NCBI GenBank assembly: GCA_002967695.1
Contig: PUHN01000039.1
Location: 1-36,017, forward strand
Source of the DNA: Rhodobacteraceae bacterium WD3A24
GTDB lineage: Bacteria; Pseudomonadota; Alphaproteobacteria; Rhodobacterales; Rhodobacteraceae
Reading direction: 5' to 3'
Length of the DNA stretch: 36,017 nt
The notes under the pieces were generated by a model. It was not told where the DNA came from and did no database searches. It saw nothing but the letters and a program-made list of their open reading frames with translations. The translations under genes were made by a program, and so were the position numbers. Shown piece by piece: positions 8,482-16,359 of this stretch (position 1 is its first letter; every line of letters starts with the position of its first letter).

Positions 8482-9957
8482 CTACCAGGCGCGGTGACGG
8501 GCGAGATCGGCGCGCAGCTCACCCTGGAAATCGAGCGCCGCTTCGGCCGGCCGGGTCAGCAGGCTGACGACGATGAAGGCGGCCGTGCTGACAGCCGCCA
8601 CCGTCAGCGGCAGGACGGGGTCGAACACGCTGACTCCCTGGACGATGGCCATCCACACCGCGACGGCGCCGCCGCCGAGCATGCCCGTCGCCGCGCCGGC
8701 GGCCGTGCCGCGGCGCCAGAAGAAGGCGCCGATGATCGGGGGCACCGTCACCAGAAGCCCGGCGGCCGAGAGGGCGGCGAGTTGCTGGACGATCGCGGCC
8801 TGCTGCAGCGCGAAATAGCTCGCGAAGAGCACCACCAGCACCATCATCACCCGCCCGGTGAGGATTTGGCGCGCATCGGAGGGCGCGCGTTCGCGCCGGA
8901 CGAAATCGCGCGCGACCATCGCGCCCACCGTCAGCGCGATGGAGTCGAGCGTGGAGATCGCTGCCGAGAGGATGCCGAGGATCAGCAGCAGCGCCACCCA
9001 GACCGGGATCGCGCCCGAAGACAGCAGCGCCGGCGTCGCGTTCGACGTGTTGTCGAGATCGGGCGCGAGCTGAAGCGCGGCGAAGCCCCAGATCACCGAG
9101 ATCAGCGTGAAGGCCAGCCCGAAGCCCAGCACCCACAGGATCATCCGGCGCATGGCGCGGAAATCCTGCAGGATGAACAGGCGCTGGCTGACCTGCGGGT
9201 TCGACAGCACGAAGAAAAACCACGGGAAGGCCAGCGCGAAGAAGGTGGGCAAGCTCCACAACCCTGGGCCGGGCTGGTCGAGCCACTCGGGGGTCTGCTC
9301 CCGCGCGCCGGCGACGAAATCGGACCAGCCGCCCAGCGCCGAGATCGCGAAGCCCACGGCGAGGATGCCCGAGGCCATCATCACCACCGAGAGGGCCGCG
9401 TCGGTCCAGGCGACCGAGCGCAGCCCCGCGAGCAGCGCCCAGAACATTGCCAGCACCGCGCCGGTGGCCACGGCCTGGAACAGGCTGATCTCGCCGCCGG
9501 TCACGCCCGACAGCAGCAGCCCGATCCCTGCCATCTGGGTGGTGCAGTAGGGCAGCAGGAACACCAGGCTGATCGCGGCCATGATGCGCGCGACCGCGCG
9601 GCTGCCGTAGCGCGCGCCGATCATCTCCGCCGGCGAGACGAAGCCCCAGCGCCGCGCCGCCAGCCAGAAGCGCGGCGCGAAGATCACCAGAAGCGACAGC
9701 CCCGCGAAATAGATCAGCTCGAACCCCAGCGCGCCGATACCGCCGCGATAGGTCAGCCCCGTCAGGACGACCAGCATGAAGGCCGAATAGGTGGTGGCCG
9801 CGTATGACAGCCCCGCCACCATGCCGCCGACATTGCGGCCGCCGAGGTAGTAGTCGCCCACCGTGCCGGTGTTGGCGCGTGCCGCGCGCCAGGCGATGAC
9901 GAAACCCAGAGCGGCGAAAGCGGCGATGACGCTCCAGACGAGGGGGGCGGAAATCAT
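8482..9957 (-). CDS. Sodium/solute symporter family (SSS) transporter
   Basis: Integral membrane protein of 491 residues with about 13 predicted hydrophobic helices, typical of the sodium:solute symporter family (PanF, PutP, ActP and relatives). Family-like segments include GDYYLGGRNVGGMVAGLSYA near residues 34-53, YSAFMLVVLTGLTYRGG, and the sodium-site-like region SAAISTLDSIALTVGAMVARDF after residue 300. A GGAGGG ribosome binding site lies nine bases before ATG 9957. It starts 4 bases after the stop of the small membrane protein encoded upstream, a pairing also seen for PanF/YhdT-type symporters. It lies inside the histidine cluster on the opposite strand. Substrate unknown; histidine or a related compound is only a guess from position. 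Confidence 0.9.
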   Translation of the reverse strand: MISAPLVWSVIAAFAALGFVIAWRAARANTGTVGDYYLGGRNVGGMVAGLSYAATTYSAFMLVVLTGLTYRGGIGALGFELIYFAGLSLLVIFAPRFWLAARRWGFVSPAEMIGARYGSRAVARIMAAISLVFLLPYCTTQMAGIGLLLSGVTGGEISLFQAVATGAVLAMFWALLAGLRSVAWTDAALSVVMMASGILAVGFAISALGGWSDFVAGAREQTPEWLDQPGPGLWSLPTFFALAFPWFFFVLSNPQVSQRLFILQDFRAMRRMILWVLGFGLAFTLISVIWGFAALQLAPDLDNTSNATPALLSSGAIPVWVALLLILGILSAAISTLDSIALTVGAMVARDFVRRERAPSDARQILTGRVMMVLVVLFASYFALQQAAIVQQLAALSAAGLLVTVPPIIGAFFWRRGTAAGAATGMLGGGAVAVWMAIVQGVSVFDPVLPLTVAAVSTAAFIVVSLLTRPAEAALDFQGELRADLARHRAW

Positions 9958-9961
9958 GGCT

Positions 9962-10168
9962 TCAATCCCTCCAGCGCGCCACGCCGAGGGCGATGACGAC
10001 CACCACGGCGAGACCGAAAATCAGCCAGAACAGCGCAAGCGTCAGCCCCGGCGCGCCACTGCCGCCGAGGATGCCGTAGGGGACAATGAAACCCGCAAGC
10101 ACCAGCAGCGCGACGGCCGCGAGCCAGACGGCCCGGCCGGCGGGCGGGCGATGATCGGCGGAGGTCAT
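9962..10168 (-). CDS. Small membrane protein paired with the symporter
   Basis: A 68-residue protein with two hydrophobic segments (about 14-32 and 42-63) and a basic C-terminus GVARWRD, resembling the short DUF3311/YhdT-like accessory proteins encoded beside SSS symporters. ATG 10168 is preceded by AAGGGAAG at a proper distance, and the stop lies four bases before the symporter start, so translational coupling is likely. It may help assembly or regulation of the symporter; this is inferred from context. Transcription starts in the 10169-10358 interval shared with hisA. Confidence 0.8.
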   Translation of the reverse strand: MTSADHRPPAGRAVWLAAVALLVLAGFIVPYGILGGSGAPGLTLALFWLIFGLAVVVVIALGVARWRD

Positions 10169-10216
10169 GGCGGTCTTCCCTTTTTGCGGGCCCGGGCGCG
10201 CCTTTTAGCGCCTGTG

Positions 10217-10242
10217 CCCGCGCCATGCAAGGCGCGGGTTTT
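10217..10242 (+). terminator. Terminator-like hairpin in the hisA leader interval
   Basis: CCCGCGCC (10217-10224), loop ATGCAA, GGCGCGGG (10231-10238), then TTTT: an intrinsic-terminator-like structure on the plus strand 117 bases before hisA. No plus-strand gene ends here, so it may shield hisA from antisense read-through, or act as an attenuator if a promoter lies upstream. No His-rich leader peptide was seen. Confidence 0.4.
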
Positions 10243-10358
10243 CAACCCATTGTCTATACGAGATTTTTTATCATTCGGTCAGGACGGTGGTGCTTTGCAC
10301 CCGCTGCGGAATCGGGCTATATCGCGCTCAAGCTCCCACAATGGCGGAGAAAATCCAT

Positions 10359-11078
10359 ATGATCCTCTATCCCGCGATCGACCTCAAGGACGGGCAGTGC
10401 GTGCGGCTGCTCAAGGGGGCGATGGACAAGGCCACCGTGTTCAACGACGATCCCGCCGGGCAGGCGCGCGCCTTCGTCGCGGCCGGCTGCGAATGGCTGC
10501 ATCTGGTCGATCTCAACGGCGCCTTCGCGGGCCGGCCGGTCAATGCCGATGCGGTCGAGGCGATCCTCGCCGCGGTGGATGTGCCCTGCCAGCTGGGCGG
10601 CGGCATTCGCGACATGGCGACGATCGATCGCTGGCTGTCACGCGGGCTGGCGCGGGTGATCCTGGGCACGGTGGCGGTGGAGAACCCCGCCCTGGTGCGC
10701 GAGGCGGCGGCGGCCTTCCCGGGCCGCGTGGCGGTCGGGCTGGATGCCCGCAACGGGCGCGTCGCCACGCGCGGCTGGGCCGAGGAGACCGACCTGCATG
10801 TCACCGAACTCGCCCGGAGTTTCGAGGATGCCGGCGTTGCGGCGATCATCTACACCGACATCGACCGTGACGGCGCGATGGGCGGGCCGAACGTGGCGGC
10901 CACCGCCGAGCTTGCCCGCGCGACCTCGATCCCGGTGATCGCCTCGGGCGGGGTGTCCTCGCTCGACGACCTGATCGCGCTGCGCGATGCCGGCCCCGTC
11001 GCCGGGGCGATCACGGGCCGGGCGCTTTATGACGGCAAGCTCGATCTGCGCGCCGCGCTCGACGCGCTGGCGGAATAG
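10359..11078 (+). CDS. hisA: Phosphoribosylformimino-AICAR-phosphate isomerase
   Basis: ProFAR isomerase, fourth step of histidine synthesis, a 239-residue (beta/alpha)8 barrel. It shows the N-terminal [17 protein letters not shown] with catalytic D8, the first phosphate-binding segment [10 protein letters not shown], the second catalytic Asp in [15 protein letters not shown], and the second phosphate loop [12 protein letters not shown]. Start 10359 is chosen because the GGAGA ribosome site is eight bases upstream and the protein begins MILYPAID as in relatives. The in-frame ATG at 10341 would overlap that site. The gene is separated from hisH by the oppositely oriented symporter pair and so needs its own promoter in 10169-10358, which contains an AT-rich stretch at 10250-10275 without a clear -35/-10 pair. 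Confidence 0.97.
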   Translation: MILYPAIDLKDGQCVRLLKGAMDKATVFNDDPAGQARAFVAAGCEWLHLVDLNGAFAGRPVNADAVEAILAAVDVPCQLGGGIRDMATIDRWLSRGLARVILGTVAVENPALVREAAAAFPGRVAVGLDARNGRVATRGWAEETDLHVTELARSFEDAGVAAIIYTDIDRDGAMGGPNVAATAELARATSIPVIASGGVSSLDDLIALRDAGPVAGAITGRALYDGKLDLRAALDALAE

Positions 11079-11103
11079 GGCGGCAACGCGCGGGCAGGGG
11101 CGG

Positions 11104-11553
11104 TCAGCCGCCGCCCGCCGCCGCGCCGGTCAAACCCTCCAGCGCGTCCTCGATCCGGCCGATCACCGGATGATCGGCGGGGATGTCGTAGCGGGTCAGC
11201 ATCTCGGCCGGATCCTCATAGGCCAGCCACACGGCGCCGGCGTCGTCCTCATAGACGAGCACGCGCAGGGGCAGGACGAGGCCCGCCAGCGGATCGGCCT
11301 GCAGCGCCGGGGTGCCCACCCGCGGATTGCCGAAGATCACCAGCGTCATCGGCGCGAGTTCCTCGCCGATGCTTTCGGCGCCGGCCGAGTGCGGCACCCG
11401 GGCAAAGACATTCGCGCCTGCCTCCTCGGCCGCTTCGGTCAGGCGCGTGACGGTCTCCTCGACGGGATGGGCACTGGAGACGCGCACCGTTTCGGCGGCT
11501 GCGGCCCCGGCCAGTGAGAGCACGGCGGCGGCAGTGGCTGCGATTGTTCTCAT
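11104..11553 (-). CDS. Periplasmic DUF302-family protein
   Basis: A 149-residue protein with a signal peptide (MRTIAATAAAVLSLAGAAAA, probable cleavage before ETV), so probably periplasmic. The mature part matches the DUF302 pattern: SSAHPVEETVTRLTEAAEEA, IFGNPRVGTPALQADPLAGL, PLRVLVYEDDAGAVWLAYEDP. DUF302 is a small alpha/beta domain of unknown biochemical role, often found in soluble periplasmic or thioredoxin-associated proteins. Start ATG 11553 has GGAG eight bases upstream. It is transcribed opposite to the histidine genes and sits between hisA and hisF, convergent with hisA (25 bases apart) and divergent from hisF. No functional link to histidine synthesis is evident. Confidence 0.88.
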   Translation of the reverse strand: MRTIAATAAAVLSLAGAAAAETVRVSSAHPVEETVTRLTEAAEEAGANVFARVPHSAGAESIGEELAPMTLVIFGNPRVGTPALQADPLAGLVLPLRVLVYEDDAGAVWLAYEDPAEMLTRYDIPADHPVIGRIEDALEGLTGAAAGGG

Positions 11554-11718
11554 GTCTCGGACTCCGACACTATTGCATGTGAGGACAGGCTGACCGGGTT
11601 CGCAGGCCGGGTAAAGCTGTCGTGCCGTCACGGCCGCGTGAGCGGCGACGTTCCGCCGGGCTTGAATGATCCGGCGCGGCGGGGCAGATAGCGCAATGTG
11701 TCGGTAAAGGACGCGCGC

Positions 11719-12480
11719 ATGCTCAAGACCCGGATCATCCCCTGCCTGGACGTGGCCGATGGCCGCGTCGTCAAGGGCGTGAACTTCGTCGACCTGCGCG
11801 ATGCGGGCGATCCCGTCGAGGCCGCGATGGCCTATGACGCCGCCGGCGCCGACGAGCTGTGCTTTCTCGACATCCACGCCACCCACGAGAATCGCGGCAC
11901 GATGTATGATCTCGTCCGCCGCACGGCCGAGCACTGCTTCATGCCGTTGACCGTGGGCGGGGGCGTGCGCACCCCCGAGGATGTGCGCGACCTGCTGCTG
12001 GCGGGGGCCGACAAGGTCAGCTTCAACTCCGCCGCGGTGGCCGACCCCGATGTCATCACCCGTTCCGCGGAACGCTTCGGCAGCCAGTGCATCGTCGCGG
12101 CGATCGACGCCAAGACTACCGCGCCCGGCAAGTGGGAGATCTTCACCCATGGCGGGCGGCGGCCCACGGGGGTGGACGCGGTGGAATTCGCCCGCACCGT
12201 GGCGGCCAAGGGGGCGGGGGAAATCCTGCTGACCAGCATGGATCGCGACGGCACGCGGGCGGGCTTCAACATCGAACTCACGCGCGCCATCGCCGATGCC
12301 GTGCCGATCCCGGTGATCGCCAGCGGCGGGGTGGGCACGCTCGACCATTTCGTCGAAGGGGTGCGCGACGGCCATGCCAGCGCCGTTCTCGCCGCCTCGA
12401 TCTTTCATTTCGGCGAATTCACCATCGACGAGGCCAAGCGGCACATGGCCGCGGCCGGTATCCCCGTGAGGCTGACATGA
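11719..12480 (+). CDS. hisF: Imidazole glycerol phosphate synthase, cyclase subunit
   Basis: Cyclase subunit of IGP synthase. It uses HisH-derived ammonia to convert PRFAR to imidazole glycerol phosphate and AICAR. It is a 253-residue barrel starting [20 protein letters not shown] with catalytic D11. The second catalytic Asp lies in [14 protein letters not shown], and phosphate-binding loops are [13 protein letters not shown] and [18 protein letters not shown] lies about eight bases upstream of ATG 11719; the earlier ATG 11698 would add seven unmatched residues. The stop overlaps the hisE start (ATGA), so the two are translationally coupled. hisH, its obligate partner, lies in a separate block upstream. 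Confidence 0.97.
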   Translation: MLKTRIIPCLDVADGRVVKGVNFVDLRDAGDPVEAAMAYDAAGADELCFLDIHATHENRGTMYDLVRRTAEHCFMPLTVGGGVRTPEDVRDLLLAGADKVSFNSAAVADPDVITRSAERFGSQCIVAAIDAKTTAPGKWEIFTHGGRRPTGVDAVEFARTVAAKGAGEILLTSMDRDGTRAGFNIELTRAIADAVPIPVIASGGVGTLDHFVEGVRDGHASAVLAASIFHFGEFTIDEAKRHMAAAGIPVRLT

Positions 12481-12788
12481 GCGCGCTGGAGCGGCTTGCC
12501 GCAACGATCGAGGCGCGCAAGGGCGCCGATCCCGAAAGCTCGTGGACGGCGCGGCTGCTCGACAGCGGCCCCGAAAAGGCGGCCGAGAAATTCGGCGAGG
12601 AGGCCGTCGAGGCGGTGATCGAGGCGGTGCGCGGGGATCGTGCGCGGCTGACCGCCGAGGCGGCCGATGTACTGTATCACCTGCTGGTCATGCTTGCGGC
12701 ACGGGATATATCGCTTGATGACGTCCTCGATGAACTCGGCCGGCGCGAAGGCACCTCGGGGCTGGACGAGAAGGCCCGGCGCGGTTGA
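12477..12788 (+). CDS. hisE: Phosphoribosyl-ATP pyrophosphatase
   Basis: Second step of histidine synthesis: hydrolysis of PR-ATP to PR-AMP and pyrophosphate. The 103-residue all-helical MazG-like protein shows [20 protein letters not shown], the metal-binding [14 protein letters not shown] helix with the ExxE arrangement, and the [17 protein letters not shown] helix ending in the ExxD-type motif. It begins inside the hisF stop (ATGA at 12477) and is therefore translationally coupled to hisF. It is a stand-alone HisE rather than a HisIE fusion, as is usual in Alphaproteobacteria; hisI is not in the window. Confidence 0.96.
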   Translation: MSALERLAATIEARKGADPESSWTARLLDSGPEKAAEKFGEEAVEAVIEAVRGDRARLTAEAADVLYHLLVMLAARDISLDDVLDELGRREGTSGLDEKARRG

Positions 12789-12828
12789 CGCCTCGGGTCG
12801 GCTCGGTCACGCGGCAGGCAGGCGACAG

Positions 12829-13434
12829 ATGACCAGTGATACCACGGCCGCCCGGAGCAATACGCTGGCCGCGCTGCTCGACGAACTCCATGCCCTTGGC
12901 GGCGCCGAGGAGGTCAGCCTCGATCACCTGGTCGAGGAGGTCGGACGCCATTCCTTCGTGCCGGTGGCGCTGGTTCCGCTGCTGATCCTGATCTCGCCGC
13001 TCTCGGCGGTGCCGGGCCTGTCGTCGCTGCTGGGGCTGACGGCGGCGCTGGTTCTGGGGCAGATGCTGTTCGGGCGCCGGCGGCTTTGGCTGCCCGGCGC
13101 GCTCAGACGGCGCACGATCTCGGGCGACGGGCTGCGGCGGGCTGCGCGCTTCCTGCGTCCGGCGGCCGACCGCGTCGCGCCGCTTTTCCGCCCGCGCCTG
13201 ACGCTGCTGACCGACCCGCCGCTCGACCGGTTGCCGCTGGCGCTGTGCACGGCGCTGTGCGCGGTAATGCCGGCGATGGAGTTCGTGCCCATGTCGGCCT
13301 CGATCCTGGCCAGCGCCTCGGCGCTGTTCGTGGTGGGGCTGTTCATGCGCGACGGGCTGTTCGTGGTGCTGGGCTTCGCGGTGCTGGGTGCGGGCGCGGC
13401 GCTGATCGCGTGGATGCTGGGCGGGCTTGGCTGA
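12829..13434 (+). CDS. ExoD-family membrane protein
   Basis: A 201-residue membrane protein matching the exopolysaccharide synthesis ExoD family, known from Sinorhizobium where exoD mutants are affected in exopolysaccharide and alkali tolerance. The cytoplasmic N-terminus includes LDHLVEEVGRHSFVPVALVP. Several hydrophobic segments follow, with LILISPLSAVPGLSSLLGL and the C-terminal run LFVVLGFAVLGAGAALIAW. The GRRRLWLPGALRRR and DRVAPLFRPRL segments are typical of the family. It starts 40 bases after hisE on the same strand and is probably in the hisFE transcript. The molecular function of the family is unknown. Confidence 0.88.
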   Translation: MTSDTTAARSNTLAALLDELHALGGAEEVSLDHLVEEVGRHSFVPVALVPLLILISPLSAVPGLSSLLGLTAALVLGQMLFGRRRLWLPGALRRRTISGDGLRRAARFLRPAADRVAPLFRPRLTLLTDPPLDRLPLALCTALCAVMPAMEFVPMSASILASASALFVVGLFMRDGLFVVLGFAVLGAGAALIAWMLGGLG

Positions 13435-13498
13435 CCCCGGCTTGCGCCGGGCACGTCCGCATGCCTACCCTGCGCCAGACGCGGGAAGGGAGGAGATG

Positions 13499-14689
13499 AT
13501 GAGCGCAGACGCCACGCGGCCCCTGGCGGGGATCAGGGTTCTCGATCTGTCGCATGTGCTGGCGGGGCCATATGCCTCCTATCAGCTCGGCCTGATGGGC
13601 GCCGAGGTCACGCGCATCGAGCGGCTCGGCGGCGACGACTTCGTGCGCGGCCATGGCGGCACCGAGGCGATGAAGGCCGCGCGGCTGGGCGCGTCCTTTC
13701 TCAGCCAGAACATGGGCAAGCGGTCCATGCAGCTCGATCTGAAGAGCCCGCGCGCCCGCGACATCTATTTCCGTCTGGCCGAGCAGGCCGATGTCGTGTG
13801 CGAAAACTTCCGCCCCGGCGTGGTGGACCGGCTGGGGGTGGGGTTCGAGGCCACGCGCGCGGTCAATCCGCGCATCATCTATGCCAGCCTGACGGGGTTC
13901 GGCCCAGACGGCCCGCTGGCGGGCACGCCGGCCTATGACCACATCCTTCAGGGCATTTCGGGCATGATGGCCATGACCGGCACGCCCGAAAGCGGCCCCA
14001 TGCGGGTGGGGTTTCCCATCGTCGACTACGTGGCCGGACAGGCGCTGGTCGCGGCGGTCCTTGCCGCGCTGCTGCACCGCGCCCGCGGTCACGAGGAGGC
14101 CCAGCACCTCGAACTGTCGATGCTCGACGCCCTGGTCAGCCTGATGGGGCCCTATGCCGTCAATCACGAGACCACCGGCGCGCTGCGCGGGCTGGAGGGC
14201 AACGGCGCCTTTTCCGACTCGCCCTATTCGGGGCTGTTCGACACCCGCGAGGGGCAGATCGTCGTCACTGCCAACTCGCCCGCCCAGGCCGCGCGGATGC
14301 GCACCGCGATCGGGCGCGAGGATCTGGCCGAAGAGACGGATGCCGGGGCGATCGGCGCGGCGCTGGAGGCGGCCTTTGCCGCCGACACGGCGGAGGTGTG
14401 GGAGGCGCGGCTTTCCTCGGCGGGTGTTCCGGCGGCCCGGTTGCGCAGCCTTGCCGAGATTCTCGCCCATCCGCAGATGCGCCAGGGCGGGCTCATGCGC
14501 CCGCTGGAGGTGCCCGAACTGGGTATCGAGGTGCATGTGCCCGGGCTGCCCTTCCGCCATGCGGGCTGGGCGCCGCCCGAGGCCACGCCCGCCCCCTCGC
14601 CGGGCCGCGACACCGACGCGATCCTGTCCGCGCTGGGCTATGACGAGGCCGAGATCGCCGCGCTGCGTGCCGAGGGCGTGGCGGGCTGA
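13499..14689 (+). CDS. Class III CoA-transferase (CaiB/BaiF family)
   Basis: A 396-residue member of the formyl-CoA transferase/CaiB family, which moves CoA between acyl groups through an aspartyl-CoA thioester intermediate. Features in order: N-terminal LAGIRVLDLSHVLAGPYASY; GAEVTRIERLGGDDFVRGHG; CENFRPGVVDRLG near 100; the catalytic Asp D176 in GFPIVDYVAGQALVAAVLAA; and the C-terminal VPAARLRSLAEILAHPQM. ATG 13496 and 13499 are adjacent; 13499 is preferred because GGGAGG ends five bases before it. The substrate cannot be told. It follows exoD by 64 bases on the same strand and ends 20 bases from the convergent CoA-binding protein gene. Confidence 0.92.
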   Translation: MSADATRPLAGIRVLDLSHVLAGPYASYQLGLMGAEVTRIERLGGDDFVRGHGGTEAMKAARLGASFLSQNMGKRSMQLDLKSPRARDIYFRLAEQADVVCENFRPGVVDRLGVGFEATRAVNPRIIYASLTGFGPDGPLAGTPAYDHILQGISGMMAMTGTPESGPMRVGFPIVDYVAGQALVAAVLAALLHRARGHEEAQHLELSMLDALVSLMGPYAVNHETTGALRGLEGNGAFSDSPYSGLFDTREGQIVVTANSPAQAARMRTAIGREDLAEETDAGAIGAALEAAFAADTAEVWEARLSSAGVPAARLRSLAEILAHPQMRQGGLMRPLEVPELGIEVHVPGLPFRHAGWAPPEATPAPSPGRDTDAILSALGYDEAEIAALRAEGVAG

Positions 14690-14709
14690 CCTCTCTCAGA
14701 GGGCGGTCG

Positions 14710-15162
14710 TTATCCGTCGCCCGTGCGCGCGGCGTCAAGGTCGAGGCGCCCAAGCTCGATTTTGGGGCAGCGGTCTTCCACCACGTCGAGCCCCCGCGCG
14801 CGGGCGGCGTCAGCGGCCCCGGCGTTGCGCACGCCGATCTGCATCCAGATCGTGCGCAGCGCGGGCAGATGGGCCAGCGCCTCCTCGACGATCGGCAGGA
14901 CGTGTTCGGACCGACGGAAGATATCGACCATGTCCACCGCGATCCCGTCGGGGATGTCCGACAGGCGCGCGCGCACCTCTTCGCCGAACAGGGTCTTGCC
15001 CGCATGGCCGGGATTGACCGGGATCACCCGGTAGCCCGCGTCGCGCAGAAACTGCCCGACCTGATGGCTCGGCCGCGCGGGATCGGGCGAGGCCCCCACC
15101 ATCGCGATGACCCGCGTGCGGCGGAGGATTTCCCTGAGGCTGTCATCGGTCTGGGTCGTCAT
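14710..15162 (-). CDS. CoA-binding domain protein (YccU-like)
   Basis: A 150-residue protein with one Rossmann-type CoA-binding domain, as in succinyl-CoA ligase alpha subunits and YccU. It shows VIAMVGASPDPARPSHQV near residues 18-35, the strand-turn GYRVIPVNPG, DMVDIFRRSEHVLPIV and TIWMQIGVRNAGAADAARA, followed by VVEDRCPKIELGRL. It has no ligase domain. Members of this family bind CoA or palmitoyl-CoA; their role is unknown. It is convergent with the CoA-transferase gene. The small terminator-like hairpin 36-62 bases upstream of its ATG separates it from rlmB. Confidence 0.9.
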   Translation of the reverse strand: MTTQTDDSLREILRRTRVIAMVGASPDPARPSHQVGQFLRDAGYRVIPVNPGHAGKTLFGEEVRARLSDIPDGIAVDMVDIFRRSEHVLPIVEEALAHLPALRTIWMQIGVRNAGAADAARARGLDVVEDRCPKIELGRLDLDAARTGDG

Positions 15163-15189
15163 CGGGCTTTCCTAACGCCGTGGCGCGGC

Positions 15190-15301
15190 CAAGAAAAGGC
15201 GCCCGGGCCAGAAGGCCGGGCGCCAGTTACGGAACGAGGGACAGTGAAGAGAGACGCGGAAGGTTCCGGCTCCACGCCTCTGACTCATAGATAGGAATGA
15301 T
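15190..15301 (-). ncRNA. Candidate small RNA with own promoter and terminator
   Basis: On the minus strand, TTCACA (15332-15337) and TATAGG (15308-15313) are spaced 18 bases apart. About 110 bases downstream is a strong hairpin followed by TTTTCTT (15191-15197). No convincing protein is encoded: the open frame across the region has no ribosome binding site and odd composition. The transcript would contain a CGGAA/TTCCG mini-stem and the single-stranded pyrimidine stretch CTCTCTTCACTGTCCCTCG before the terminator. The alternative is simply an rlmB terminator followed by a yccU leader. Existence as an RNA is inference. Confidence 0.35.
15191..15224 (-). terminator. Rho-independent terminator
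   Basis: Read on the minus strand, GGCGCCCGG (from 15224) pairs with CCGGGCGCC (ending 15198), extended by two more pairs around a bulged base, followed by TTTTCTT. It would end transcripts from rlmB or from the candidate small RNA upstream of it. Confidence 0.75.
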
Positions 15302-15307
15302 TGACGG

Positions 15308-15337
15308 CCTATAAAGAGGCTTTCGCAAATATGTGAA
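15308..15337 (-). promoter_or_regulatory. Candidate sigma70 promoter (minus strand)
   Basis: -35 TTCACA (five of six consensus bases) at 15332-15337 and -10 TATAGG (four of six) at 15308-15313, spacer 18. It reads toward the terminator at 15191-15224. The surrounding 15290-15340 stretch is markedly AT-richer than its neighbours. Confidence 0.4.
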
Positions 15338-15389
15338 CACTGCGCGAACGTCCACGGGTGCGGCATGTCGCCGCGGCCGGGCCGCGCCG

Positions 15390-16154
15390 TCAACGCATCG
15401 CCGCATACAGCGCGACGGCCGCCGCGTTGGAGACGTTGAGCGAGCCGAACGCCCCCCGCGCGGGAATGCGCACCAGCATGTCGCAGCTCTCGCGGCTGCG
15501 TGCGCGCAGCCCCGGCCCCTCGGCGCCCAGAACGAGGCCGACAGGGCGCCCCGCGGCATGGCCCATCCCCTCATCCAGCGCGGTCGCCGCCTCGCCGTCC
15601 AGCCCCAGCAGGAAAAACCCCCTCGCGCGCAGCTCGCCCATCGTGTCGGCGAGATTGCGCACGCGCAGATAGGGCTGGCGCTCCAGCGCGCCCGAGGCCG
15701 CCTTGGCCAGCGCACCCGTCTCGGGCGCGGCGTGGCGCGCGGGCGCGATCACCGCCGCGGCGCCGAACACCTCGGCCGAGCGCAGGATCGCCCCCACATT
15801 GTGCGGATCCGACACCCGGTCGAGCAGGACGACCGGCGCCGGCCCGGCGCATATCTCCGACGGCGCGCCCCAGTCCAGCGGGCGCACCTCGAGCGCGGCG
15901 CCCTGATGGACCGATCCGGGGTCGAGCGGGGCGGGAAAGCTGCGCGCATCCGCGATCTCGGGGGCGACGCCGCTTGCCGCGACGGCGTCTGAGAGCCGGT
16001 CGGCGGCGTTGCGGGTCACGATCAGACGGAGCTTTTCGCGGGCGGGGTTTTCCAGCGCATCGCGCACCGCGTGCAGCCCGAAAAGCCACACCGTCTCCGA
16101 CGCGGCCTTGCGCCGCGCGCGTTCCTTGTCGATGACCCAGGCGGGTTTCTTCAT
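15390..16154 (-). CDS. rlmB: TrmH/SpoU-family RNA 2'-O-methyltransferase (RlmB-like)
   Basis: SPOUT methyltransferase of 254 residues. The N-terminal substrate-binding domain (VWLFGLHAVRDALENPARE, then LIVTRNAADRL) precedes the catalytic knot. The three SpoU motifs are LLDRVSDPHNVGAILRSAEVFG, LVLGAEGPGLRARSRESCD and IPARGAFGSLNVSNAAAVALY. The AdoMet-binding and catalytic residues N, R (in NVGAILR), E and S/N (in SLNVSNA) are present. This fits RlmB, which methylates G2251 of 23S rRNA, though other TrmH proteins look similar. Start ATG 16154 (MKKPAWVIDKERARRKA) is chosen because upstream residues look like noncoding DNA running into the tRNA-Tyr region. The adjacent divergent tRNA-Tyr is a recurrent neighbour of this gene in Rhodobacterales. 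Confidence 0.9.
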   Translation of the reverse strand: MKKPAWVIDKERARRKAASETVWLFGLHAVRDALENPAREKLRLIVTRNAADRLSDAVAASGVAPEIADARSFPAPLDPGSVHQGAALEVRPLDWGAPSEICAGPAPVVLLDRVSDPHNVGAILRSAEVFGAAAVIAPARHAAPETGALAKAASGALERQPYLRVRNLADTMGELRARGFFLLGLDGEAATALDEGMGHAAGRPVGLVLGAEGPGLRARSRESCDMLVRIPARGAFGSLNVSNAAAVALYAAMR

Positions 16155-16234
16155 CGCGCGGCCCCTCCGCGGCCAGGGGGCGAAGATGCGTCGCACGCCG
16201 CCCCCGCGCAAGACCCGGCGGCGGGTTTTTCCGG

Positions 16235-16262
16235 TTGACGGGCAGGGGGGGCTTGAGTATCC
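16235..16262 (+). promoter_or_regulatory. Promoter of tRNA-Tyr
   Basis: TTGACG (16235-16240), spacer of 16 bases, TATCCA (16257-16262), placing transcription start a few bases before the mature tRNA 5' end at 16276. A good match to strong tRNA promoters. Confidence 0.6.
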
Positions 16263-16275
16263 AGCCCCCCACGTC

Positions 16276-16359
16276 GGGCGACGAGCTGCAAGGTGCGGCA
16301 GCGGACTGTAAATCCGCCGGGGAGACCCATGCCTGGTTCGATTCCAGGGTCGCCCACCA
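16276..16359 (+). tRNA. tRNA-Tyr(GTA)
   Basis: An 84-base class II tRNA with encoded ACCA end. The acceptor GGGCGAC pairs with GTCGCCC, the anticodon loop is CTGTAAA with GTA, and there is a long variable arm (GGG AGA CCC stem). The T arm is CCTGGTTCGATTCCAGG. Directly 3' of it the base composition changes into the AT-richer HNH islet. Confidence 0.97.

Noticed and set aside
8494-9807. A 437-codon plus-strand open frame
   Set aside because: Antisense shadow of the symporter gene, dominated by Asp, Glu, Arg, Gln and His repeats from reverse-read membrane codons.
15172-15393. A 73-codon minus-strand open frame between rlmB and yccU
   Set aside because: No ribosome binding site, runs through the terminator stem, no family resemblance; an RNA gene or leader explains the region better.
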